DNA of 64,000 nucleotides from Bdellovibrio bacteriovorus str. Tiberius (lineage in GTDB: Bacteria > Bdellovibrionota > Bdellovibrionia > Bdellovibrionales > Bdellovibrionaceae). The first letter of the stretch is position 1, and each line of letters begins with the position of its first letter. Shown here piece after piece: positions 53,001 to 62,444 of the stretch. Under the pieces are notes generated by a model. That model ran no database searches and had not been told where the DNA came from. It saw only the letters and a list, made by a program, of their open reading frames with translations. The DNA lies in NCBI RefSeq assembly GCF_000317895.1, contig NC_019567.1:3348001-3412000 (forward strand), read 5' to 3'. The position numbers and the translations under genes are program-made.

Positions 53001-54269
53001 TTACTTCACGGCAGAGCGCCCATTTGACAACTTCCACAGCAGAAGGACCGCCAGAATGAATAGGCTCCCAACCAGCGGACCGAAGGCAAGTCCCAGTCGG
53101 AAATGGGTTACTTCGGACTGCTCAGTCAGGGCCCAGGTCAGGATCTGTCCGGTAACAGCCAAAGCCACCCCCCGAGAGATCTTCCCGATCATTTTCCACA
53201 CCCCAAAATAGAGCCCTAATTCGTCACGTCCCGTGCGATCTTCTTCGGCCTTCACTATATCGGTCAAGAGCGACTCCAAAAGCACGGCAGAGCCTACCAG
53301 CATTCCCCCGACGCCAGAGGCCCACAACAGAGCCCAGCCCACTTGCTCTGGAGGCAGCATGGGATAGATGAAGGAGCTCACCATGCCTAAAACAAACACC
53401 CCCCACATCAGGGCCCGGCGCTTGGGCACGTACTTGACCAACAGCAACCAGCCCGGGATGGCAATGGTGAACGACAGCAGAAACAGCAGCAAAACGGCGG
53501 TGATTTCTTTTTCGGAAAATTCCAGGGCCTCGCGATAAAAATACAAAGCCACCGACGAGTTGAAAGTCAGACCGATATTTGCCACAAAATAAGCCGACAG
53601 CAGCGGCATGAAGTTGCGGTTCTTCAGCGGCTGAAACATCGAAAACTTGGCCTGCCCTTGTCCCTGCCTAGCCGGACGGTTATAGCGAAGAGCCGTGTAC
53701 CACGACACCAGCGTGCCCACACACAATAGCAACACAATCATCCACGCCGTCTGCGCATAGGGCTTTGATTCACGCGCGATCAGAAAATATCCCGGTACCG
53801 CAATTCCAAAGATCGCACCCAGATTGCCGAAAGCCAGCCGCCAGCCAATCAACTTGGAACGCTCACGGGAATCTTCAGCCAGATCCCCCACCAGCGCCGA
53901 ATACGGCACACTCAAGCAGGTGTAGGCCGTATTCACCAGCAGTGAGAACCCCAGCAGATACAAAAATTTTGTCGTCATGGATTCCATGGGCGGAGGATTC
54001 AACAATCCCATGATGCTCACACACAAAAATACCAGCCCCCAGGGCAGGAAAGAATAGCGCTCGCCCCGCTTGAAGCGCACACGATCAGAATAGTAACCGA
54101 TCATCGGATCAATCAGCGCATCCCAAAAGATGGCCAGTCCCAGCGCCAACCCGGCCAAGGATGAATTTAAACCCACTTCCTGAGTATAAAAGACGAGCAA
54201 ATGCAGACGCAGGAAAATCTCAACACAGTTGATTCCCAACTCTGCAAAGCCGTAGCCGAAGCCTTTCAT
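53001..54269 (-). CDS. MFS glycoside-pentoside-hexuronide (GPH) type carrier
   Basis: 422 aa with 12 membrane helices. The motif FWDALIDPMIGYYSDRVRFKRGERY near residue 50 is typical of the MelB/GPH cation-sugar symporters. The start (TAATG) overlaps the upstream stop by 1 bp. In a polysaccharide operon it may replace a flippase, moving lipid-linked or free sugar; this is inference. Confidence 0.85.
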   Translation of the reverse strand: MKGFGYGFAELGINCVEIFLRLHLLVFYTQEVGLNSSLAGLALGLAIFWDALIDPMIGYYSDRVRFKRGERYSFLPWGLVFLCVSIMGLLNPPPMESMTTKFLYLLGFSLLVNTAYTCLSVPYSALVGDLAEDSRERSKLIGWRLAFGNLGAIFGIAVPGYFLIARESKPYAQTAWMIVLLLCVGTLVSWYTALRYNRPARQGQGQAKFSMFQPLKNRNFMPLLSAYFVANIGLTFNSSVALYFYREALEFSEKEITAVLLLFLLSFTIAIPGWLLLVKYVPKRRALMWGVFVLGMVSSFIYPMLPPEQVGWALLWASGVGGMLVGSAVLLESLLTDIVKAEEDRTGRDELGLYFGVWKMIGKISRGVALAVTGQILTWALTEQSEVTHFRLGLAFGPLVGSLFILAVLLLWKLSNGRSAVK

Positions 54270-55549
54270 TATTTTCCTGTTCGAGAGACCGACGCAGCAA
54301 TAAAGCCAAAGACCATCCAGTAAAGACGATCTGCCATGCCTCCTAGAGACAAGTGTATGTGATAAATAACCAGAATAGGAATATGGGACAGTAAATAGAT
54401 CGCGACCTGTCGTTTGGAAATGTCAAAGCTCACAAGGGCTTTAAAAGACCCGACAAGCATCAGGATTAGCGAGATGCCAGCAAGCACAATCAGCGGCCAG
54501 CCACCGATCACCCCGGCCGAGACAAAGATATTGTGCGGGTCTTTCATGGCGTTGTAGTTGGAAACATCGACTTCATTTCCGGAAGCAAACTTCGAAAGAA
54601 GTCCGTGCCCCAACCAAGGCTGTTGCAGGAAGATCTGACTGCCCCGTTCGACCTCTTCCCAGCGAGACGCGATCCCGTCCTGCGCCTCGCGCGTGCCCAA
54701 AGAGCTTTGCCCCGTGGCGACCCCGCGGGCGAAATCATACACCTGGGTTCCGAAGAACAGCGCAAATGTCAGCAGAATCGACAAAGATGCGAACTTGAAA
54801 ATACGCCCTTCATTGGTTTCAGTTTTATGCAAAACCATCGTGACAATGAAAGCCAGCACGGCCGCCCCGGCGGACGAACGGGTTCCCGTTAAAATGATGG
54901 CAAAGAAGCTTCCCGCCAACACCAGCGCGCTGAAAACCTTATGTTTCATTTTCCGGTCTTCAAGCAAAGTTCCCAATGAAAACACAAAGGCCACAGTCGC
55001 ACAGGTCACCATATGCGGAATGTGTTTAAAGACGCCGACAAAGCGACCGCCCTTAAAGACGGCTCCACCGGCAACTAACCACAGCACCAGTGAAATCAGC
55101 ACCAGCACGCCCGACCAGCGCTGCACAAAGTACATGAAATCTTTTACGTCCCACAGACTGGGAATGATCATGCCGTATATCACCACCATAAACAGCGACA
55201 CGGCCAAAGCTCCGACTTGCATGACCGGAGATTCCTCGGTGTTCACAAAGCTGATTTGTAAAAGGGTCTGCACCGTCATGGTCAGGATCAGGGCAAAGAC
55301 AAAGAGCTTATAGAAACCACTTAAATGATGCCGATCGCGCACCTTCAACCACATCAGGCCCAGTGGCAGGCCCAACAGGAAGCACAGGAACACATTCACG
55401 AAGGGATGCATGCCCTGCTGAAAAATCAAAAATGAAAAGCTGTAAGGTACGGGAAGCAAAAAGCTTCCCAAAGAGATCTTGGAAAGGAACAACAGGGCCA
55501 CCAGGGCTTTGATCAGAAATAGAATTCGACCATCGCGGGCCCGGATCAT
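54269..55549 (-). CDS. O-antigen ligase/polymerase-like membrane protein (Wzy/WaaL type)
   Basis: 426 aa with about 11-12 membrane helices. The periplasmic loop SRWEEVERGSQIFLQQPWLG ... MKDPHNIFVSAG matches the Wzy_C/O-antigen ligase signature, including the conserved HN. It would polymerise or ligate the glycan at the periplasmic face. One-base overlaps (TAATG) join it to the genes on both sides. Confidence 0.87.
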   Translation of the reverse strand: MIRARDGRILFLIKALVALLFLSKISLGSFLLPVPYSFSFLIFQQGMHPFVNVFLCFLLGLPLGLMWLKVRDRHHLSGFYKLFVFALILTMTVQTLLQISFVNTEESPVMQVGALAVSLFMVVIYGMIIPSLWDVKDFMYFVQRWSGVLVLISLVLWLVAGGAVFKGGRFVGVFKHIPHMVTCATVAFVFSLGTLLEDRKMKHKVFSALVLAGSFFAIILTGTRSSAGAAVLAFIVTMVLHKTETNEGRIFKFASLSILLTFALFFGTQVYDFARGVATGQSSLGTREAQDGIASRWEEVERGSQIFLQQPWLGHGLLSKFASGNEVDVSNYNAMKDPHNIFVSAGVIGGWPLIVLAGISLILMLVGSFKALVSFDISKRQVAIYLLSHIPILVIYHIHLSLGGMADRLYWMVFGFIAASVSRTGK

Positions 55550-56103
55550 TATTTATCCCCAGTATTTTTATCGATCAGAACTGCTGTTAGCACGATCCCC
55601 AAAACGATGGACACAATCGTGATGCCGCGGGAAGCTTCACTGCTGATCCAGGGAGTGCGCGGTGGAACATAGACAAAGTCATCCTGGCCCAGCTTCAGAT
55701 TCTTGCCGCCGCCGTATTTGATGATCTTTTCGGCATCCACTTCATAGGCGCCTTGATATTCACTCAGCGCTTTCATATTCAGATCGGACCATGATTTCGG
55801 TTCCGTTTTACGAACCAGAACCTCAGAAAGGTCCCCCCCGTTTGTGGTTCCCCCCGCCAAAGTCAAAAGCTTCAACAGTTCGGTATTTGCAGGAACGTAA
55901 TAGATGCCTGGTTTATAAACCGCCCCCAGCAATTGAACACTGATCAGGGATTCTTTAGGGGAAGAACGGAAGATGTATTCAGAGGCTTGTGCCGGCGGCT
56001 TGATGTCGCTTAACAAACCCAACTCTTGGGCATGAACAGCCGGGGTGCAAGCCAACCCAAAGATGAAAGCCACAAACAGGCGCAGGGACTTTTGGATATT
56101 CAT
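55549..56103 (-). CDS. SLBB-domain polysaccharide export protein with C-terminal membrane helix
   Basis: 184 aa. Signal peptide (1-25), an SLBB domain (about 55-105: VQLLGAVYKPGIYYVPANTE ... LAGGTTNGGD), and a C-terminal hydrophobic helix (GITIVSIVLGIVLTAVLI). The N-terminal Poly_export motif of Wza is missing, so it is a reduced export protein. First gene of the operon. Confidence 0.8.
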   Translation of the reverse strand: MNIQKSLRLFVAFIFGLACTPAVHAQELGLLSDIKPPAQASEYIFRSSPKESLISVQLLGAVYKPGIYYVPANTELLKLLTLAGGTTNGGDLSEVLVRKTEPKSWSDLNMKALSEYQGAYEVDAEKIIKYGGGKNLKLGQDDFVYVPPRTPWISSEASRGITIVSIVLGIVLTAVLIDKNTGDK

Positions 56104-56208
56104 TACTCTCTCCTTCTACACTCGTGCGTATTCAACACTGGACCTAAATCGAGAGCCTCGACTCTTGTCAATAAATTTCGATGACTTGACTTCCGTCTGT
56201 GCTTCACA

Positions 56209-57231
56209 ATGAAGTCTATGACGAACTCTGTTCCTGATCACGAAAAACTTTTTGATGAGATCTGCGGCAAACTCAATGAGCTAAGCACACAACCGGAAGA
56301 CGGTCCAGTGCCAGCCCCACCAAAGTATGAGCAGATGCAAGTTCAGATGAAAAAATTCCACTCAGAGCTGGTAGGCAGCCAGGAAGAACTTCGCGAGAAG
56401 ATCAAGTCCCTGGAGAACGTGTCTTACGGTGCTGAAACGTTGGACGCACAACTGCAGGGCCTTGCCAATCAACTGATTGCTGAGCGCTCGAACAACACCA
56501 AGTTGAGTGGCGATCTGGCGAAGTCTTTGGAGCTCAGCCTGCAACTGCAGCTTGAGATCCAAGGTCTGAAAGCGCGCGCCTTGCAAATGCAAAGCGAAGA
56601 AAAGAAATACAGCCAGGCACTGTTTGAAAAGAACAAACAACTGCAAAGAGACCTGGATCTGAATCAGGCGCTGAAAGACGAAACCTCCATGGAGCTGATG
56701 AAAGCCAAAAGTGCTTTCGCCAAAGAAGAGTCCTTGTGGGAAGAACAGCGTGAACACTTTGAAAACGAAATCCACACACTGAAAGGCGAACGCCAAAACC
56801 TTCAGAACAACGTGGAAGAGCTGCAAAACACCATCACCCAGCGTGATGAAACAATCACTTCCCTGAATGAAGAGATCGAAAAGATCTCTGCTTCCTTCAG
56901 CGAAGTCGAGTCTTCAGCGGCTCAGCAAAATGACGTTCTGAAAAACCTGATGTCCGTGGCCGAAACCAAGATTGTGGAAATGAAGCTGGCTTTGGACAAA
57001 AAGTCCCTGGAAGCTCAGGACTACTACAGTCACCTGCAGCAGGCATTGACTCAACTGGGTGTGCTGAAACAGGAAAACGGCGCGCTTAAAGAGTACGTCC
57101 AGAAGCTGAACTACTACCATCAGCAGGCGCAACACGCGCAGATGGCCGTGGCTCAGATGGCTCAGGTTGCCGCCGCTCAGGTTCAGGGAGCTCCGGTTCC
57201 TCAACAGCAGCAACAACAGGTATCAACTTAG
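56209..57231 (+). CDS. Long coiled-coil protein
   Basis: 340 aa; heptad pattern from about residue 45 to 300, no signal peptide. The C-terminal 45 residues are Gln/Ala-rich (HHQQAQ-type, ending QQQQQQVST). The ATG at 56209 is used; one three codons later is possible. It is divergent from the polysaccharide operon and might scaffold it or the cytoskeleton; no evidence of function. Confidence 0.72.
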   Translation: MKSMTNSVPDHEKLFDEICGKLNELSTQPEDGPVPAPPKYEQMQVQMKKFHSELVGSQEELREKIKSLENVSYGAETLDAQLQGLANQLIAERSNNTKLSGDLAKSLELSLQLQLEIQGLKARALQMQSEEKKYSQALFEKNKQLQRDLDLNQALKDETSMELMKAKSAFAKEESLWEEQREHFENEIHTLKGERQNLQNNVEELQNTITQRDETITSLNEEIEKISASFSEVESSAAQQNDVLKNLMSVAETKIVEMKLALDKKSLEAQDYYSHLQQALTQLGVLKQENGALKEYVQKLNYYHQQAQHAQMAVAQMAQVAAAQVQGAPVPQQQQQQVST

Positions 57232-57262
57232 TTCTTTCTTTTCAGACCTCGATCACGCGGGA

Positions 57263-57293
57263 CACTAAATAGTCACCGCGTGACTATTTAGTG
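57263..57293. terminator. Perfect 14-bp palindrome over the stop of the 3D-domain gene
   Basis: CACTAAATAGTCAC (57263-57276), loop CGC, GTGACTATTTAGTG (57280-57293). It lies between convergent genes and contains the stop codon of the minus gene (57284-57286). There is no T tract, so it is either an unusual terminator or a protein-binding site. Confidence 0.6.
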
Positions 57294-58408
57294 ACCGCAT
57301 GGCGAGGAAGATCCGGATACGATCTGTATTCCTGAACCTGCTTCGCAGCCTCACCTTTAATTCGGAAATAAGGAATATTGGTTTTAACATCTCCCAGACC
57401 CAGTTTCTTGAACGGGTTTTTGGAGTTGTTCCAGCTGTAGTGTCCCGTGAAGAAGTCAAAGCGGCCCAGACCCTTGATGCCATGACCACGGTCACGGATC
57501 ACAAAGTAACCACTGTGCTTGGATCCATCAGGCAGTTCCAAACCCACCACCGCAGGAATGTAAATAACCTCACCCGGCTTATAGATCGTCAGATCCGCTG
57601 CCAATGTATAGAACGGATCAAGGCATGAACTGCGCACACCGTAACCGAATCGGCAGCCGTCATGAGGAATTTCAAAGAAACGATCCTGACCCTGGAAGTT
57701 ACCGATAATATTAAACGTGTGAGTCACACCCTTTTGCACAACACCGCAAGTGCCCTGCAGTGAGCAGGCTTCCGCAGTTTTTGGGCAGACCTTCAACAAT
57801 GTTTTGCCGCCTTCACCATAAAGCGGTCTTTTGGTGTTGGCCGGGCACAGAGTCTTTTTGTCTTCATCAATAATCACAAAGTAGTAAACAGTCGGCTTCA
57901 AAACACCAGGGCCTACCATTTCACTTTTTGGAATGGACGGAACTTCGGGTTCTTCTTCACTGTTATCTGGTGCTTCTTCAGCAATTTTTTCCGGCACCAC
58001 AGGCTTGGCTACTGGTTTTGGTTCCGGCTTGGTTTCGGGTTTGGTCTCCGGCTTCGGAGTTACAACCTTTGGAGTTTCCTCTTTTGGTTGCTGCGGTTTT
58101 GGAGCTGGCGTCTTCGGCGTTTCCGCAGGCGTCGCTTCTTCCTTTACCGTTTCAGTCTTGGTGGTATTCGCATTTTTTTGCGCTTGAGATTTCTTCGGAG
58201 CGATCACTTCGATCACTTCCTCTTCATCAGTGCCCATGGCTTCTTCATAGCCATAATAGCCGTAGCTGTCCTTATTCACTTCGGACGGCAACTGATTGGT
58301 ACCTTGATTGGCGTGGAATGTATGAACGCCAGCCTTCATCTGCCCACAGGCCGACAACGCCAGCAAAGCAGCTAATAGACTAGGTATTGCAATATGTTTC
58401 TTACTCAT
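57284..58408 (-). CDS. Lipoprotein with C-terminal 3D (MltA-like) domain
   Basis: 374 aa from the ATG at 58408 (AGGAG upstream; frame open earlier). Lipobox LALSAC. A Pro/Lys/Glu-rich linker (about 85-165, with KPETKPETKPEPKP repeats) spans the periplasm, then the Cys-containing domain and a 3D signature RDRGHGIKGLGRFDFFTG, with Asp residues placed as in MltA/YabE-type peptidoglycan enzymes. Probably a cell-wall-active or wall-binding lipoprotein. Confidence 0.75.
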   Translation of the reverse strand: MSKKHIAIPSLLAALLALSACGQMKAGVHTFHANQGTNQLPSEVNKDSYGYYGYEEAMGTDEEEVIEVIAPKKSQAQKNANTTKTETVKEEATPAETPKTPAPKPQQPKEETPKVVTPKPETKPETKPEPKPVAKPVVPEKIAEEAPDNSEEEPEVPSIPKSEMVGPGVLKPTVYYFVIIDEDKKTLCPANTKRPLYGEGGKTLLKVCPKTAEACSLQGTCGVVQKGVTHTFNIIGNFQGQDRFFEIPHDGCRFGYGVRSSCLDPFYTLAADLTIYKPGEVIYIPAVVGLELPDGSKHSGYFVIRDRGHGIKGLGRFDFFTGHYSWNNSKNPFKKLGLGDVKTNIPYFRIKGEAAKQVQEYRSYPDLPRHAVTK

Positions 58409-58551
58409 ATTCAAACTCCTGACCTTGAGACTGGCGCAGAATACCAAGGTCCCCAATAAACCCGGGATTTTTGTGTTCCCCTTGAAAAGATGAAAATCGA
58501 GGTGACGAAAATAGGTACCGATAAAAACTGGTGCCATGTTATCCTGCTGTA

Positions 58552-59841
58552 ATGAGCACAGACACTTTTCTATCCATCGACTTCGGCACAAGTAATTCTC
58601 TGGTAGGAGCTTACCATCAAGGCAAGCGTTATGAGGCCCTGCCTTTGGATGAAAAAGCCTCGGATCCGACCATGATGCGGACCCTGCTCTATTTCCCCAA
58701 CCCGGATCTTTGTTATTACGGTTCTGAAGCGATTGAGCAGTATATTCAGCAGGATATGGAAGGTCGCTTATTCCGTTCTTTCAAGTCTCACCTGCCCAAT
58801 CAGAACTATCTGGGAACGGTTCTCGACAACCGCATCCTGACTTTGGAAACCCTGATCGGGGTCTTTCTGCTGGAGTTGAAAAAACGAGCTGAAAAAACTT
58901 TAGACACTGAGGTCACCAAGGCCGTGATCGGAAGACCGGCCAGATATTCCATGGACTCGGTGGCGGACGGCTTTGCCCTGCACCGAATGCAAAAAGCCGC
59001 GGCCTTCGCCGGCTTTAAAGAAGTGCAGTTTGTTCCGGAACCTTTGGCAGCCGCCTTTGACTATCGCCGCCAGCTGACTTCTGAAAAGATCGTTCTGATC
59101 GGTGACTTCGGCGGAGGGACCTCGGATTTCACGCTGATCAAACTGCGCCCTTCCGGGTTTTCGAAAGACGACGTGCTGGCCATTGATGGCTGCCCGCTGG
59201 CAGGCGATGCCCTGGATAGCGTGTTCATGAGTCACAAGCTGAACGAATACTTTGGCGCCAAGTCCCGCTATCGCCTGCCGATGGGAAGCAACGTGATGAC
59301 CATGCCCAAAGGTGTGACCCTGCGCCTGAATCATCCCGCACACATCGTGCACTTGAAAGAAAAAGACACTTACGAATTTATTCGTGAAGTGAAGAAGTGC
59401 TCTTTGACTGCCAAGGATGCCGAAGCCGTGGAAAGATTGTTCGTGTTGATTGAAGACCAGCAGATCTTCCCGTTCTTTGAAAACATTGAAAAAACCAAAC
59501 GCGCCCTTTCCAACAGCAATGAAACGGATTTCGACTTTGATTATCCGGGGCTGGAAATCAGCGAGCACTTCACCAGCCCGCAATTTGTCGAATGGGCCAA
59601 AGACACCCGCGAAAACATCTTTGCATCGCTGGATCAATGCCTGAAGGACGGAAACGTCACGGCTGACCAAGTCGATCTGGTGTGCCTGACCGGCGGAACT
59701 GCGAAAGTGCCCTTCATTCAGAAGGAATTTGAAAAGCGTTTCGGTTTGCAGCGTCTGCAAACGCAGTCCCACTTCCACTCGGTGCTTTCGGGCCTGACAG
59801 AGGCCGCGGGCTTTGTGGCACAAGGGACGCAGATTCTTTAG
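58552..59841 (+). CDS. Hsp70-family chaperone (YegD-like)
   Basis: 429 aa from the ATG at 58552. Nucleotide-binding domain only: phosphate 1 SIDFGTSNSLVG, phosphate 2 DFGGGTSDFTL, adenosine motif LTGGTAKVPFI. The substrate-binding domain of DnaK is missing, as in E. coli YegD (450 aa). Probably an ATPase of unknown client. Stop 7 nt from the convergent gene. Confidence 0.88.
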   Translation: MSTDTFLSIDFGTSNSLVGAYHQGKRYEALPLDEKASDPTMMRTLLYFPNPDLCYYGSEAIEQYIQQDMEGRLFRSFKSHLPNQNYLGTVLDNRILTLETLIGVFLLELKKRAEKTLDTEVTKAVIGRPARYSMDSVADGFALHRMQKAAAFAGFKEVQFVPEPLAAAFDYRRQLTSEKIVLIGDFGGGTSDFTLIKLRPSGFSKDDVLAIDGCPLAGDALDSVFMSHKLNEYFGAKSRYRLPMGSNVMTMPKGVTLRLNHPAHIVHLKEKDTYEFIREVKKCSLTAKDAEAVERLFVLIEDQQIFPFFENIEKTKRALSNSNETDFDFDYPGLEISEHFTSPQFVEWAKDTRENIFASLDQCLKDGNVTADQVDLVCLTGGTAKVPFIQKEFEKRFGLQRLQTQSHFHSVLSGLTEAAGFVAQGTQIL

Positions 59842-59848
59842 GCAGAAG

Positions 59849-60643
59849 CTAATCCTGCCCTTGCTTCTTTTGTTTAAGAATAAAACGGACCGACATATCC
59901 TTGGCAAAACCAGACACCTTCAGGCTGGCGAAAGACCCCTCTTGCAGGCGCAGCACAGGTGTTTGACCTTCGGCGACCTGACCGCTTCCCACAGGGTTTG
60001 CGGTAAAGTTTAGCATGGTCGAAAAAGAATCCAGGCGATCAGGACGGTTTTCAAGGCGGTAAGAGGTGGAACCCACGAACATGCGAATTCCGTGACGTTC
60101 TTCCAATTCGTCAGGAGCATCGTAGCGGTAAGAAATTCCGTAAAAATCAGATCTGCGATTGAACAACTGCTCTGCCTGATAGTCGCTGTATTCAATCATC
60201 GCACAATCACTGTTCACACACCATTCTGCCGACAGACTGACTGCCGGGAATGGCCCTTCCGGCAGGTAAAAATCCGGCAAGGCCGCGACACGGGTGTGCA
60301 GAGCGCAGTCCCCATTCCCCAGACAGATCTGCACATCCGGATTTTGCTCAGTGATGGTAAGAGTTTCAGCAAGGCCGGTTTCAAGATTCACCAGTTGCCA
60401 CTGACGGCCATCGCTTTTTTGAATTTGATATTTAACTTTATAGTAGTGCGCACCCAGCGAGATCACACGATCCACATGATCCGCGGCGAAGACATACCAA
60501 GAGCGAAAAAGACCGGGATATCCCTGGCCTCCGGAAATATAATTTTCCGCCAACCAGGCGCCATCGATAGTTTGGGCCTGAGCACGTCCCCCATTGATAC
60601 AAAACACCAGACACAATAATGATGCGGCAAAAAATTTTCTCAT
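59849..60643 (-). CDS. Exported protein of unknown function
   Basis: 264 aa. Signal peptide MRKFFAASLLCLVFCINGGRA (cleavage near residue 23). The mature chain has cysteine pairs (ICLGNGDC, WCVNSDC) and is beta-rich; no family recognised. A small hairpin (AAGCTAGGCTT) precedes the ATG, spaced by TCTTTCT. Confidence 0.65.
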   Translation of the reverse strand: MRKFFAASLLCLVFCINGGRAQAQTIDGAWLAENYISGGQGYPGLFRSWYVFAADHVDRVISLGAHYYKVKYQIQKSDGRQWQLVNLETGLAETLTITEQNPDVQICLGNGDCALHTRVAALPDFYLPEGPFPAVSLSAEWCVNSDCAMIEYSDYQAEQLFNRRSDFYGISYRYDAPDELEERHGIRMFVGSTSYRLENRPDRLDSFSTMLNFTANPVGSGQVAEGQTPVLRLQEGSFASLKVSGFAKDMSVRFILKQKKQGQD

Positions 60644-60776
60644 AGAAAGAAGCCTAGCTTCGCTTCCTCAGGCTGTCACAATGCAATGTGATACAGGCCC
60701 ATTGTTTCACTTGTGCAACAGTGCTTTGCATTTCTGTGGTCTGGCGAAACAGTCAAAACTGTCCGACAATCAGACT

Positions 60777-61700
60777 ATGAAGAAACCATCCCGGGACATC
60801 AGTCGCAGATCATTGCTATTGGGAGCTGGCAGCCTTGCTGCCGCCGCCGGGATCAGTCAACTGACTTCGGCCAAGGAGCTTCTTATGATCTTCGATCCCT
60901 CCCGTAAAAGCGATTCAGCAGAAATGCCAGCCCTGTTCATCGGGCACGGCAGTCCCATGAACGCCATCGAAGACAATCAATACGGTCAGCGCTGGTTTGA
61001 GCTTGGAAAAGAAATCGGCAGACCCAAAGCGATTCTTTGTGTGTCCGCTCACTGGCTGAGCGCCGGGACCTGGGTCACACAAATGGAACAACCTCGCACC
61101 ATTCATGACTTCTATGGCTTCCCGCAAGCACTACATGACATGCAGTACCCGGCTCCGGGAAATCCGGAACTGGCGGCAGAGCTTCGCCGTCTTTCCAAGA
61201 ATCCAAAAATTCAGGCCGATGAAAAGTCCTGGGGCTTGGATCACGGCACGTGGTCGGTGCTGGCAAAGATGTATCCGGAAGCAAACATTCCTGTGATTCA
61301 GCTTTCCATCGACATGTCGGAACCGGCCTCCTTTCATTTTGAACTGGGCAAAACTCTGCATCAGTTGCGCAAACAAGGCGTTCTGATTCTGGGAAGCGGC
61401 AACATCGTTCACAACCTGCGACGCATCGACTGGAACTCTCCGAACAAGGGTTCGGACTGGGCGGTGGAATTTGACGAATGGGTGAAAGCCCGTCTGGAAG
61501 TGCGTGATTTTAAATCCGTCACCGAGGACTTTGGCAAAACCCTGGCTGGACAACTGAGTGTGCCGACTCCGGATCACTATCTGCCGCTGATGTATGTGCT
61601 GGGCGCTGCTGGCGACAAAGAAGAAGTAAAATGGGAACTGGAAGGCATGGATATGGGAAGTCTTTCCATGCGAGCGCTCAGCTTTGGCAGAAAGATCTAA
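60777..61700 (+). CDS. Tat-exported DODA-type extradiol dioxygenase
   Basis: 307 aa from the ATG at 60777. Twin-arginine signal ISRRSLLLGAGSLAAAAG. The catalytic domain has the YgiD/4,5-DOPA-dioxygenase histidines: GHGSPM, SAHWLS, GLDHGTW and DHYLPL. E. coli YgiD is cytoplasmic, so Tat export of a folded metal enzyme is unusual. It opens catechol rings; the substrate here is unknown. 3 nt before the esterase gene. Confidence 0.87.
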   Translation: MKKPSRDISRRSLLLGAGSLAAAAGISQLTSAKELLMIFDPSRKSDSAEMPALFIGHGSPMNAIEDNQYGQRWFELGKEIGRPKAILCVSAHWLSAGTWVTQMEQPRTIHDFYGFPQALHDMQYPAPGNPELAAELRRLSKNPKIQADEKSWGLDHGTWSVLAKMYPEANIPVIQLSIDMSEPASFHFELGKTLHQLRKQGVLILGSGNIVHNLRRIDWNSPNKGSDWAVEFDEWVKARLEVRDFKSVTEDFGKTLAGQLSVPTPDHYLPLMYVLGAAGDKEEVKWELEGMDMGSLSMRALSFGRKI

Positions 61701-61703
61701 GTC

Positions 61704-62351
61704 ATGAGCCTGCAATACATCTATCGTCCGGCAAAAGTTAAATCCCAAGGCAAGTTCCCCGTGCTGTTATTGCTTCACGGGGTTGGCGCAAATGAGCAGT
61801 CATTGCTTTCACTGACGGAAGGATTGGATTCCCGCTTTGCAGTTTACAGTCTGCGTGCCCCCTTGGTTTTGGGTGCAGGAAGCTTTGCGTGGTTTCATGT
61901 GAATTTCACCGCCCAGGGGCCTTTGCACAATCAGCAAGAGGCCGAACAGTCGCGAAAAATTCTGGTGGATTTCATTCGTACTTTGCCAAAAGAAAATCCG
62001 GAGATCGACGCTGACAATGTTTTTGTTCTGGGATTCAGCCAGGGCACAATCATGGGACTTTCTTTGGCTTTGACGGAGCCTGAGCTGTTCAAGGGCCTTG
62101 TCGCGATTTCCGGGCGCACACTGCAGGAAATCTCGGCCCAAGCCCAAAAGCGCACCTATCCCCGTTCACCGAAAGTGCTGCTGATGCATGGACGTCAGGA
62201 CAGCAAACTTCCCTATACTCATGGCCTGAACACCGAGGCCGTATTGAAGGCCGCCTCATTTGACTTTCAGTTTGAAAACTATGAAGCAGACCATCACATC
62301 ACGCCGCAGATGCTTCAGGACCTGCACCAATGGCTTTTAAAACGCATCTGA
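61704..62351 (+). CDS. Alpha/beta hydrolase, carboxylesterase/phospholipase family
   Basis: 215 aa. Nucleophile S112 in VLGFSQGT, acid in MHGRQDSKLPY, and catalytic His in the ADHHITPQM region; oxyanion motif LLHGVGANE. Matches the YpfH/Est carboxylesterase family of about 220 aa. No signal peptide. Directly follows the dioxygenase and probably shares its transcript. Confidence 0.88.
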   Translation: MSLQYIYRPAKVKSQGKFPVLLLLHGVGANEQSLLSLTEGLDSRFAVYSLRAPLVLGAGSFAWFHVNFTAQGPLHNQQEAEQSRKILVDFIRTLPKENPEIDADNVFVLGFSQGTIMGLSLALTEPELFKGLVAISGRTLQEISAQAQKRTYPRSPKVLLMHGRQDSKLPYTHGLNTEAVLKAASFDFQFENYEADHHITPQMLQDLHQWLLKRI

Positions 62352-62444
62352 GCCAGACTGCAATGTTTTGCTGCGCTCCCGGCGGCACATTTTTGCTGCA
62401 CATTATGCTAAAGTTGATTATCTCAATGGCTAAGAGGTGAACTT

